A DNA stretch of 64,000 bases from Nemertoderma westbladi (lineage: Eukaryota; Xenacoelomorpha; Nemertodermatida; Nemertodermatidae), in contig JAUCBJ010000358.1 in the NCBI GenBank assembly GCA_032718475.1, positions 1 through 64,000 of the forward strand. The letters run 5' to 3'. Below the pieces are notes generated by a model. That model did not search any database. It saw only the letters and a list, made by a program, of their open reading frames with translations, and was not told the DNA's origin. Positions 37,197-49,165 of the stretch are shown piece after piece (within the stretch, counting starts at the first letter, position 1; each line of letters opens with the position of its first letter). The position numbers were made by a program, and so were the translations under genes.

Positions 37197-37874
37197 GTTT
37201 TCTAATGTGGTACTATTGTGATCACTAATAATAATTATTGAAACGTTCTTCAAAAATAACCGTGAAGTTATGGATAATTATATTATTAACATGGCCGAAA
37301 GGTCATTAAGAATAAATCACCACAAAGTAGTTAGAGAATCAAACTCATTATTAATTACCTTTGCGCAGTTAGTATATCTCATATATTATTTGTATTCGTT
37401 AATTAAACAATCTTTAACTGCGCACCACCAATACAGAATTTACATTCACTTTGTACAAAGCCAAAATAATTTGTTAGCTGAAAGCAATTTCAATAGCTTT
37501 GTTTGCACATGACATTACCGACGCCAATAGTAGATATTAATAATGACGGATCATAGTCCAGTTATTTATAACAAACTAGTTCACCACGTACGTGACACGT
37601 GACTACGATTTCTACAGTACAGTAAGAGAAAATTTAAATTCAGAATATTCAAGAAAATCATTTTGCTTGTCTATTCTGTTGGCTGGCTTGTTGGTTAGAT
37701 AATTTCCCCTATATGAATTACACAGGGTGTACCTGCAGTATATTGGATGGGACACGATTCTTATTAGATGATTTGGGATAATTTGGATGAATTTCCTGTA
37801 ATTTAGATGGAACTGATTTCACTGCAGTTTCCATACAGAATGACCGTGACAGGTGTAAACGCTACCCTGAAAAC
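37197..37874. other. Spacer between two minisatellites
   Basis: AT-rich unique DNA. An 80-codon frame at 37270-37512 has no recognisable family and unremarkable composition, so it is not called. Confidence 0.45.
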
Positions 37875-40800
37875 CTACAGCAGACAACCGACAGCAGACA
37901 ACCACAACCGACAGCAGACAACCACAACCGACAGCAGATAACCACAACCGACAGCAGACAACCACAACCGACAGCAGACAACCACAACAGACAGCAGACA
38001 ACCACAACCGACTGCAGACAACCACAACCGACAGCAGACAACCACAACCGACAGCAGAAAACCACAACCGACAGCAGACAACTACAACCGACAGCCGACA
38101 ACCGACAGCAGACAACCACAACCGACAGCAGGCAATCACAACCGACATCAGACATCCACAACCGACAGCAGACAACCACAACCGACAACACACAACTACA
38201 ACCGACAGCCGACAACCACAACCACAACCGACAGCAGACAACCACAACCGACAGCAGACAACCACAACCGACAGCAGACAACCACAACCGACAGCAGACA
38301 ACCACAACCACAACCGACAGCAGACAAACACAACCGACAGCAGACAACCACAACCGACTGCAGATAACTACAACCGACAGCCGACAACCACAACCGACAG
38401 CAGACAACCACAACCGACAGCAGACAACCACAACCGACAGCAGACAACCACAACTGACTGCAGACAACTACAACCGACAGCCGACAACCACAACCGACAG
38501 CAGACAACCACAACCGACAGCAGACAACCACAATCGACAGCAGACAACCACAACTGACTGCAGACAACTACAACCGACAGCCGACAACCACAACCACAAC
38601 CGACAGCAGACAACCACAACCGACATCAGACAACCACAACCGACAGCAGACAACCACAACCGACTGCAGACAACTACAACCGACAGCCAGCCGACAACCA
38701 CAACCGACAGCAGGTAACCACAACCGTCAGCAGACAACCACAACCGACAGCAGACAACCACAACCGACAGCAGAAAACCGCAACCGACAGCCACAACCAC
38801 AACCGACAGCAGACAACCACAACCGACAGCAGACAACCACAACCGACAGCAGACAACCACAACCGACAGCAGACAACCACAACCGACTGCAGACAACTAC
38901 AACCGACAGCCGACAACCACAACTGACAGCAAACAACCACAACCGACAGCAGACAACCGACAGCAGACAACCACAACCGACAGCAGAAAACCGCAACCGA
39001 CAGCCACAACCACAACCGACAGCAGACAACCACAACCGACAGCAGACAATCACAATCCACAGCAGACAACCACAACCGACAGCCGACAACCACAACCAAC
39101 AGCAGACAACCACAACCGACAGCAAAAAACCGCAACCGACAGCAGAAAACCGCAACCGACAGCCACAACCACAACCGACAGCAGACAACCACAACCGACA
39201 GCAGACAACCACAACCGACAGCAGACAACCACAACCGACAGCCGACAGCAGACAACCACAACCGACAGCAGACAACCACAACCGACAACAGACAACCACA
39301 ACCGACAGCAGACAACCACAACCGACAGCCGACAACCACAACCAACAGCAGACAACCACAACCGACAGCAGACAACCACAACCGACAGCAGAAAACCGCA
39401 ACCGACAGCCACAACTACAACCGATAGCACACAACCACAACCGACAGCAGACAACCACAACCGACAGCAGACAACCACAACCGACAGCAGACAACCACAA
39501 CCGACAGCCACAACCGCAACCGACAGCAGACAACCACATCCGACAGCCGACAGCAGACAACCACAACCGACAGCAGACAACCACAACCGACAGCAGAAAA
39601 GCGCAACCGACAGCCACAACCGCAACCGACAGCAGACAACCACAACCGACAGCAGACAACCACAACCGACAGCAGACAACCACAACCGACAGCAGACAAC
39701 CACAACCGACAGCAGACAACCACAACCGACAGCAGACAACCACATCCGACAGCCGACAGCAGACAACCACAACCGACAGCAGACAACCACAACCGACAGC
39801 AGAAAACCGCAACCGACAGCCACAACCGCAACCGACAGCAGACAACCACAACCGACAGCAGACAACCACAACCGACAGCAGACAACCACAACCGATAGCA
39901 GACAACCACAACCGACAGCAGACAACCACCACCAACAGCAGACAACCATAACCGACAGCCGACAACCACAACCGACAGCAGACAACCACAAACGACAGCA
40001 GACAACCACAACCGACAGCAGACAACCACAACCGACAGCAGACAACCACAACCGACAGCAGACAACCACAACAGACAGCAGACAACCACAACCGACTGCA
40101 GACAACAACAACCGACAGCCGACAACCGACAGCAGACAACCACAACCGACAGCAGACAATCACAACCGACAGCAGACATCCACAACCGACAGCAGACAAC
40201 CACAACCGACAGCAGACAACCACAACCGACTGCAGACAACTACAACCGACAGCCGACAACTACAACCGACAGCAGACAACCACAACCGACAGCAGACAAC
40301 CACAACCGACAGCAGACAACCACAACCGACAGCAGACAACAACAACCGACAGCAGACAACCACAACCGACAGCAGACAACCACAACCGACTGCAGACAAC
40401 TACAACCTGCAGCCGACAACCACAACTGACGGCAGACAACCACAACCGACAGCAGACAACCACAACCAACAGCAGACAACCACAACCGACTGCAGACAAC
40501 TACAACCGACAGCCGACAACCACAACCACAACCGACAGCAGAGAACCACAACCGACATCAGACAACCACAACCGACAGCAGACAACCACAACCGACTGCA
40601 GACAACTACAACCGACAGCCAGCCGACAACCACAACCGACAGCAGATAACCACAACCGACAGCAGACAACCACAACCGACAGCAGACAACCACAACCGAC
40701 AGCAGAAAACCGCAACCGACAGCCACAACCACAACCGACAGCAGACAACCACAACCGACAGCAGACAACCACAACCGACAGCAGACAACCACAACCGACA

Positions 40801-43043
40801 GCAGACAACCACAACCGACTGCAGACAACTACAACCGACAACCGACAACCACAACCACAACCGACATCAAACAACCACAACCGACAGCAGACAACCGACA
40901 GCAGAAAACCGCAACCGACAGTCACAACCACAACCACAACCGACAGCAGACAACCACAACCGACAGCAGACAACCACAACCCACAGCAGACAACCACAAC
41001 CGACAGCCGACAACCACAACCAACAGCAGACAACCACAACCGACAGCAGAAAACCGCAACCGACAGCAGAAAACCGCAACCGACAGCCACAACCACAACC
41101 GACAGCAGACAACCACAACCGACAGCAGACAACCACAACCGACAGCAGACAACCACAACCGACAGCAGACAACCACAACCGACAGCAGACAACCACAACC
41201 GACAGCAGACAACCACATCCGACAGCCGACAGCAGACAACCACAACCGACAGCAGACAACCACAACCGACAGCAGAAAACCGCAACCGACAGCCACAACC
41301 GCAACCGACAGCAGACAACCACAACCGACAGCAGACAACCACAACCGACAGCAGACAACCACAACCGACAGCAGACAACCACAACCGACAGTCGACAGCA
41401 GACAACCACAACCGACAGCAGACAACCACAACCGACAGCAGACAACCACAACCAACAGCAGACAACCATAACCGACAGCCGACAACCACAACCAACAGCA
41501 GACCACCACAACCGACAGCAGACAACCATAACCGACAGCAGACAACCACAACCGACAGCAGACAACCACAACCGACAGCAGACAACCACAACCGACAGCA
41601 GACAACCACAACCGACAGCAGACAACCACAACAGACAGCAGACAACCACAACCGACTGCAGACAACAACAACCGACAGCCGACAACCGACAGCAGACAAC
41701 CACAACCGACAGCAGACAATCACAACCGACAGCAGACATCCACAACCGACAGCAGACAACCACAACCGACTGCAGACAACCACAACCGACTGCAGACAAC
41801 TACAACCGACAGCCGACAACTACAACCGACAGCAGACAACCACAACCGACAGCAGACAACCACAACCGACAGCAGACAACCACAACCGACAGCAGACAAC
41901 AACAACCGACAGCAGACAACCACAACCGACAGCAGACAACCACAACCGACTGCAGACAACTACAACCTGCAGCCGACAACCACAACCGACGGCAGACAAC
42001 CACAACCGACAGCAGACAACCACAACCAACAGCAGACAACCACAACCGACTGCAGACAACTACAACCGACAGCCGACAACCACAACCACAACCGACAGCA
42101 GAGAACCACAACCGACATCAGACAACCACAACCGACAGCAGACAACCACAACCGACTGCAGACAACTACAACCGACAGCCAGCCGACAACCACAACCGAC
42201 AGCAGATAACCACAACCGACAGCAGACAACCACAACCGACAGCAGACAACCACAACCGACAGCAGAAAACCGCAACCGACAGCCACAACCACAACCGACA
42301 GCAGACAACCACAACCGACAGCAGACAACCACAACCGACAGCAGACAACCACAACCGACAGCAGACAACCACAACCGACTGCAGACAACTACAACCGACA
42401 ACCGACAACCACAACCACAACCGACATCAAACAACCACAACCGACAGCAGACAACCGACAGCAGAAAACCGCAACCGACAGTCACAACCACAACCACAAC
42501 CGACAGCAGACAACCACAACCGACAGCAGACAACCACAACCCACAGCAGACAACCACAACCCACAGCCGACAACCACAACCAACAGCAGACAACCACAAC
42601 CGACAGCAGAAAACCGCAACCGACAGCAGAAAACCGCAACCGACAGCAGAAAACCGCAACCGACAGCCACAACCACAACCGACAGCAGACAACCACAACC
42701 GACAGCAGACAACCACAACCGACAGCACACAACCACAACCGACAGCAGACAACCACAACCGATAACAGACAACCACAACCGACAGCAGACAACCACAACC
42801 GACAGCAGACAACCACAACCGACAGCCGACAGCAGACAACCATAACCGACAGCAGACAACCACAACCGACAGTCGACAGCAGACAACCACAACCGACAGC
42901 AGACAACCACAGCCGACAGCAGACAACCACAACCGAGAGCAGACAACCACACCGACAGCAGACATAACCACAACCGACAGCAGACAACCATAACCGACAG
43001 CAGACAACCACAACCGACAGCTGACAGCAGACAACCACAACCG
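37875..43043. repeat. 20-bp minisatellite, 5.2 kb, with higher-order structure
   Basis: About 250 units of CAGCAGACAACCACAACCGA with variants (CTGCAGACAACTACAACCGA, CAGCCGACAACCACAACCGA, CAGCAGAAAACCGCAACCGA). The plus strand is nearly free of T. The block about 40020-41040 recurs at about 41580-42600, shifted by exactly 1560 bp and differing by only a few bases, so a multi-unit segment was duplicated recently. The minus-strand open frames up to 510 codons (LSAVGCGCLLSVVVVCCR-type peptides) are artefacts of a 20-bp period. Confidence 0.97.
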
Positions 43044-43150
43044 TTATTATTATAAACACAAATGAAACTAGAACCTGCGCTCTTGACTCTTGGTTATTGT
43101 TTTGGTTAGAATAACTCGCCACTTTACTGTCATTTTCTCCTTTCCCTTAA
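43044..43150. mobile_element. MITE family A/B fragment at array edge
   Basis: GGTTATTGTTTTGGTTAGAA, TCGCCACTTTACTGTC and TCCTTTCCCTTA match the shared core of MITE families A and B. It begins right where the 20-bp array ends. Confidence 0.55.
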
Positions 43151-44643
43151 CTTTTATAATGTTTGTCTGATGTCGTCGTAAACCTTTGCTCCCATTTTTG
43201 CGCTACTTTTATTCGACCTGGATTTAGGACAACGCAATTATTTTTACTTTAGGTCAATCCAATTGGGATGTGCAGTCACTCGCCCAATAAAATGTAAAAC
43301 AAAAACTAAAATCACCTTCCCAATAAGCCACTCGCCCAACACGTTGCTAAAAATCACATGATGCTACAATATTCATTATAATATAAATGTATCAAATTTA
43401 TATGTAATTAATGTTCTGGTTAGAATTTCGCACATACAATACATTCTACAAATTTCAAAATTTATCAAAACCAAAAGTTAAATCCGGCTCTATAAAACCC
43501 ACAAAGTTAAATCCGGCTCTATAAAACCCACAAAGTTAAATCCGGCTCTATAAAACCCACTACTACATTTTTAAATCTTTCATATTTGGACCCCATGGGC
43601 GGCACTCTGTCGCCTTAATCATTTATAACATAATTATTGGCTAATATTTATTATTAGCTTTACTATTTACTATTATATTACTATTTAATATATAGCCAAT
43701 ATTAAATTAACTTTTCTACTGTAAGCCAGTTTTTCCTGCCCAACAAGAATATGAACTCCATTTTCCGTCCCAGAAGTTAACAAAGTTATATGAGGTCCTT
43801 ATATAAAAGAGACACCCTGCCGCCCTGGAGCTGGAAATCAAGTTTTTAATTATCTAAAGGCGATGCACTGCCGCCTTAATGAACATATATGGTACTGAAT
43901 TATATGGAATGTTAAATGCAGCAGTGTGCCACCTTTTTTAAGTGTTGGTACGCAAAGGGTTAAATGTGAATATTGGGCAAGAAGGCCTAATGAATGTACA
44001 GTACTTGGCAAGTAAGTGATGCATTTGGCTATTGGGCAAGTGATTCTCTTGATTTTTATTGACTCATTGGGCAACTGATTTAGATTGTTAATATTGTTTT
44101 TCAGGAGATCAACCAAATTTTCAATATGTTTGATCGGTTTTCACCACATTGTTTATTGTTTGAGTTTTCATAGTCGTTGTATATTTGGGATGCAGACACT
44201 CTTGTCCAATAGGACACTTACCCAATAGGTCACCCGTCCAATGTAAACCGATTTTATGTCACTTGCCCAATATTGGGAATGTGCTTAACGGAAATCTGCG
44301 TAATCATGATGATGACCGACTATAATACAGTACAGTTAGTAGTAGGTCATGGCGCCATGCAAAGCATTACTAAGAACTATTAATGATAATGTTTTCAAAC
44401 CATGTGTTAACCAAGGAACACAATTACCAATCGAGCAGAAGGCTCTTATATTAAATAGGACCAATATTAAACTCTCAAAATATTCGGCAAGTGTCCTATT
44501 CGGAAACTGATCTATTGGGAATGTGACCATAGCAGATCTAGTTATTAGGGAAGTCACTCATAGGGAAAGTGTCTTAAGGTAAATATTATTGGGAAAAAAC
44601 TCATTGGGGAATGTCCCTATTGGGCATCTATCTCATGACCAGA
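43151..44643. other. Non-coding DNA with CGCCCAATA words and a 29-bp triplicate
   Basis: A 29-bp unit (AAAGTTAAATCCGGCTCTAT then AAAACCCAC) is repeated three times at about 43474-43560. Between 43260 and 44640 many short, diverged phrases such as CTCGCCCAATA, GGGATGTGCAGTCACT and TTGGGCAAGTG occur on both strands, like fragments of an old repeat. No gene was recognised. Confidence 0.5.
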
Positions 44644-44846
44644 TAGTGACGCACATTGACCGCAAGTGAAAATAGTGATCTTCAGCGCAAATTGACCGCA
44701 AGTGAAATAATGTATAGTTTATTGTTTTGGTTAGAAAACACCGCCACTGTAACCTGCTCCTTTCTCTTAATGTTTTTAATTAAATTAAACTAATTTTTAA
44801 AACCCACTGAAATTTATTTTGTGTTTGCGGTCATTTTGCGCCATTA
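44644..44846. mobile_element. MITE family B, better copy
   Basis: Ends are inverted: TAGTGACGCACATTGACCGCAA at left and TTGCGGTCATTTTGCGCCATTA at right. The core has TTTATTGTTTTGGTTAGAAA and GCCACTGTAACCTGCTCCTT, shared with family A. No coding capacity. Second copy at 16811-17029. Confidence 0.75.
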
Positions 44847-46537
44847 ACTCCTCCTGACAGTTAATCGTAGATTTTCCATCTTTTATTTTAGTTTGGCCTA
44901 TCTACAGTAGGCCCTATGCCTTTAATATTGCTTTTCGCATTCATTTTCCACGCCGTTATCCTGTCTGTGCCTTTTCGTTTCATTTTTGTGGCATAAGAGG
45001 TGTGAACCTGGGATTTCTAACCATGGAGTCTCACAGAAATTTTTTTGTTTTATTAATTCTAGAACGCAGTGTTTTTAAATAGCGTTTGGGCCATCTAAAT
45101 TAATAAGATGGCCTTATATGGTTTTGCAATTTGCTCAATTATTTTAGCGCACAAGCTGGCCAATGCTATTGATTCCTCTCGAACATTCATATTTACACAT
45201 GAAAGGCTACCAGTAGCAGTAAGTCATATTATTACTGCGGTGGAGTGTGCCAGTGCAGTGCCCTGAGCCCAGAGCGAACCGTGGCTTGCACCAGCCTTCA
45301 GATTATATTTAAGTCGTATCGTTTTATCAAATAGTACCGGTACGATTTAGCTCAATAATATGCTTTTACGAATGCGGAAATGAGAATAGATGACAGGATG
45401 GATGGCAATCAATATTTATTCCCATTTAGGAAGCTATGAATAATTACTATCTGAAATTTACCTCTTACATTGCCTGATGGGTGGGTGAGGGTGACTTCCA
45501 CCTCTGTCAAATGGGTAGTTTGGTTATTCGGATTAGTTAAATCTTCCGTTTATGTAGATTAGTGGTGATGGGATTTTTAAGGTAGGAGTGATTGATTGTG
45601 TCTGTCTAGGGAGGGAGGGAAGGAAGCAACCCAACAATTCCACATAAAGGTGATACCGGAGACACTAGTGACGTACAAATAGCACACATGGCCTATACCT
45701 TGTTATTTCCCGAGTCCGAGATTAGTGATTGGTTCAACAGTAATATGTAGCTTGTGCATTATCCCATGTTTTACTCTGAGTTCGGGCTCTCTTGTGTAAC
45801 CCTGGCGTGGTGTGTTGCAGCAGGAATGCCTGCTAGCAGCAATTACGTTGCCTGTACTACACATACACTAGCGGAAACATGGTAGAGTGAGGGGTTAATA
45901 ATGATGGGAACTCCCTTTCTTATCCAGTACTGCGCATTGCATAGAAATGCGCCTGACAGTTGAGGCTGCAATTGAAGGATACTGTTACTGGTAATGTGGT
46001 TCTCCATGCTGTTTACTGATTTAGGAGCTAACTAACTGACTTACTAACTGGATTTCAACCATTCAACTTCTGATAAAAGCCATCTTTTTCCGCCTTCTCT
46101 TGAGAGTATTGTTATTGTAGCATTTAGAGCTGCTGCCATTCTATGCTCATATTAATTGCATTATCGAATAGTTGGATTGTAATATGAGACATGTGCTGCA
46201 CTGCGGGCAGAGCACGCTGGTAACAAACGTTAAATTACAACTATCTGTAAACAGGTGCCGGTTATACTCATAGCCATATAATCATTGCATTCGAAGTGCA
46301 GCAATCCATATCTCTCACATCACAATGAGTAATCAATACTATATTCAGCGGTTATGGCAATCCTTGTTTACAATACGGTAAGCTTTCAAAAATTGAAGTT
46401 AGTTTCTGTCAACATATCCCACGTGTGCCATGAAAATCGATATTTGCTCACGATTGAAATAATGCGCCTAGAAATTTCGGCAAAACATAATAAAGTGATT
46501 CGAATCGAATGTGGCGTTCAAATACAGATTCAGATTG
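44847..46537. other. Intergenic DNA, nothing recognised
   Basis: About 1.7 kb without a convincing exon, RNA gene or repeat. Short frames only. Confidence 0.45.
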
Positions 46538-46755
46538 GGGTGCGGGGTTCTCAATTTAATAAAAATTAATCCCTCTCCAGGGGAAATAAACGCAAAAAAC
46601 AGCTGATTACTCTCAAAAATAAAACTGTAACCTGTTCTATGGACTTTTATATATAGTTACGGCTGGAATAACGTGCCAATGGATAGGTATTAAAGATATT
46701 ATTTAATTCCGATATGGGATTTGCGCCCAGTGCCCCCTATCCCCGGTCTTACATT
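46538..46755 (+). mobile_element. MITE family A, copy 3
   Basis: GGGGTGCGGGG at left, then AATAAAAATTAATCCCTCTCC, AGGGGAAATAAACGCAAAAA, ACAGCTGATTACTCTCAAAA, AATAAAACTGTAACCTGTTC and a right end GGGATTTGCGCCCAGTGCCC...CCCGGTCTT. It matches 23327-23582 with substitutions and gaps. The target duplication is no longer visible. Confidence 0.7.
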
Positions 46756-47197
46756 ATTATTATAATATGTCTCTGTCGGACTGTCACCATGCTCAGTCAG
46801 GCCGTCACATATTGATGTTTGGAATATTGTAAGTACATGGTAGTTAACACGTTGCAACTTTTAGGGTTTAAAGTCAAACACGCTTAGCTGTGTTGCTCAT
46901 TAAACTACAGTTACAACTGCATAAACTAACTCTCCTATGCCGGAGGTAAGTTAATGATAGTTGCCCTAGAAACAGATAAGTTGCTCAGAAAAACCAATAC
47001 AAATTTCGTTTGCACAATCAGTATAATAAATCTGGTGGCAATCCAACAAACCCCGCCACATAGGAAATTCTATGACGTATAATTCAATTTATTATCCAGT
47101 CATTACCAACCAGAACCAAGAAATGTTATCATACTTCCACAATTTAAGGCTACCAACACTAACTAATATTAATAATATAAGAATTTAATAGTATAGT
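46756..47197. other. Intergenic DNA, nothing recognised
   Basis: AT-rich spacer between two mobile elements. Confidence 0.4.
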
Positions 47198-47880
47198 GTC
47201 GTTTTTCTGGTACATGCCATGCACCCCCCCCCCCCCCCCCCCCCCCAAAAAAAATTGATCTTTGACGCATTTTTTAACAATTCTTAATGAGATTACATGA
47301 AATTTAAAATAGAGACAGATTCACGTAACTCAACCTCCGTGGACGAGTCTTAATTTTATTTTTGCCATCGTTTTTTTTAGCTACACGCGTTTAAAAAGGT
47401 GTCTTCGTCGATATTGCACCAGCCTGTTCTACCTTACACAGGTGGAAAGCGGGCCATGCAAAGATTCCAAATATGTAACATAATGTGACTCGTCGTAAAA
47501 TGGCTGAGATATGAGCGTTCAAAAGTTGCGTGGTTTTTCACCTGCTCAAGACTAGTCTGTTATATTTAATAAATACACCATATTCTGGAACATTTTGATT
47601 ATGTATTAATAGCTATATAATAGTATGACTAAATGGGTATTATATTGTTGCCCAGCTACGTATGGGATAAATAAAATGTTCCAGAATATGGTATATTTAT
47701 TAAATAGAATAAAATAGCCTCGCGCAGGTGCAAAAGTCTAGCTAAATAACAGCGAAATAAAAATTCTGACTCACCCACTGACTGACTGAATCTGCTTAAA
47801 ATTGCATGCATGCAATCTGATTAAGATTTGCAGAAAAATTGGGGGGAGGGGGGGGGGGGGGCGTGTACCAGAAAAACGAC
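47198..47880. mobile_element. 683-bp palindromic element with poly-C/poly-G ends, copy 2
   Basis: Left end GTCGTTTTTCTGGTACATGCC plus a C run (about 47223-47246); right end a G run (about 47841-47861) plus GCGTGTACCAGAAAAACGAC. Around the centre, CACCATATTCTGGAACATTT and AAAATGTTCCAGAATATGGT are inverted. The words GTTCCAGAA, TATTTATTAAATAGAATAAA and GCTGAGATATGAGCGTTCAAA tie it to 28438-29303. More worn than copy 1. Confidence 0.75.
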
Positions 47881-47929
47881 AATATTCGAGGACATGGCGT
47901 AAATAAGACAATTTTTCTTTCATTACAAA

Positions 47930-48203
47930 ATATTGATCCGGTCCACCACCACCGGTGTGTAGACCAGTTCTGGACATGCTCGGGGAGTCGGAATTTGGAG
48001 GAGAGAAACCGGAATCGATTCAATCTACCATCACACACTCTAACTCCTAATGGTACAAGCACCTAGAAAGCACAACATAGAAAGTATTATGAGCACAAAG
48101 ACTCCATACCTGAGAGAGCAGATCAGTGATCCAGCATCGACTTGGATACAGAGCCTGGAGGGGTAACTGCATGTCCATTAGAGCACAGCAGCTACCAAGG
48201 TAC
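47930..48203 (-). CDS. Possible two-exon gene fragment, unidentified
   Basis: On the minus strand, TTCTTGTTTTAG precedes an exon 48203-48110 with donor CAG|GTATGG, then a very short possible intron (48109-48063, 47 nt, ending TGTGCTTTCTAG) and an open stretch from 48062 to about 47930. The reading is YLGSCCALMDMQLPLQALYP then WITDLLSQVLVPLGVRV and FRFLSSKFRLPEHVQNW. I do not recognise a family. The frame runs into the palindromic MITE at 47880, so it may be a broken gene or a chance alignment of splice-like signals. Confidence 0.25.
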
Positions 48204-48651
48204 CTAAAACAAGAAATAAATAACCGCAAAATGCGGTTAGCGTTCTACACAAGATGTCCAGAAAACTAAAAAAAATCGATGAAGTTATACAAATATAAAA
48301 CACCCACTATCAAATGAAATTTCTAAATTGCTTTCTAATGGCAAAATTTTGAAGCAATCAAATCACATCTTTGTCTAATTCATAAAACTTATCTTAATTA
48401 TTCTAGGGAGTTTCAATAACGCCTTATTAGGCCAACTACGCAATGAATTATCTACTAAAGAATCTAAACATATAATGGGCGTATATGAATACTCATCATA
48501 ACGTAACTAATCGAGCTCACGAGCTCAATACAAAATTATATCACTCTTGGAAACAAGACCCTGTTAGTGTTGTTAGACTTTAGTTCGCCTTGCCCCTCAA
48601 TCATTAAAAAGTAATAAGATTGCCTCAAGATTAGATTATATTAAAGTTATA

Positions 48652-48916
48652 CTATGAGACTGGCTGGCGACCTTGATAAGGCTCATCGCTTCGGTGGTGA
48701 CCGTACCCCGGGAATTTCAACAATTGTTTCTGCAGAGTGATACTCGGTGTTATAATCAGGGCAGATAAATAATATGATGTTAATAGAGACAAAATAGTTA
48801 AATGTAACAGTAACCAAGATATCTTCAAAGTCGAGATCCAGACAGAATCTCAGCTCAATTTCTTCCTGACCTTGTACCGGAACCAATGACTGGGACAATT
48901 TCAAACCTTCTTCAGC
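48652..48916 (-). CDS. Possible terminal exons of an unidentified gene
   Basis: Exon 48916-48815 after GTCGTTAG reads EEGLKLSQSLVPVQGQEEIE then LRFCLDLDFEDIL. A weak donor (GTTACT) and acceptor CACTCTGCAG delimit an 85-nt intron; exon 48729-48652 reads KQLLKFPGYGHHRSDEPYQG then RQPVS and TAG. Phases agree (0). Composition looks coding, but no family was recognised, and upstream DNA is interrupted by a poly-C MITE end at 48961. Confidence 0.3.
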
Positions 48917-48960
48917 CTAACGACCTACACAGTGAAAATGCGTAATGTGCTCCAATGATG

Positions 48961-49165
48961 ACCCCCCCCCCCCCCCCCCCCCCCCCCAGAGTTCATCTAA
49001 CGTGCTTACCATCAAGGAAAATCTTTAACCCAACAGTCAGTTTATTTTTAAGAAAAAAAAAACAATTTTCCATTGTAATAGCGCGATTCTTGCGTCGAAT
49101 TTCCCCTGGGGAGGGATCCATTATGATTTCGTGGAAAGTAAAGTCCCCCCCACCCCCCCCATATC
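48961..49165. mobile_element. MITE family A fragment between two C runs
   Basis: A 27-base C homopolymer starts at 48961. CGAATTTCCCCTGGGGAGGG at about 49098 and the CCCCCCACCCCCCC run at 49145-49159 match the right part of family A on the opposite orientation. The rest is rearranged. Confidence 0.5.

Noticed and set aside
37270-37512. 80-codon frame between the two minisatellites
   Set aside because: No family, no splice or regulatory context, and composition like surrounding AT-rich DNA.
38727-40259. 510-codon minus-strand frame of Cys/Val/Leu-rich peptide, and many similar ones
   Set aside because: They arise from a 20-bp minisatellite. All three frames of the strand cycle through the same words; there is no conserved domain.
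1980-43043. CRISPR-like regular repeats
   Set aside because: The repeats are head-to-tail minisatellites without unique spacers, in a clearly eukaryotic genome.
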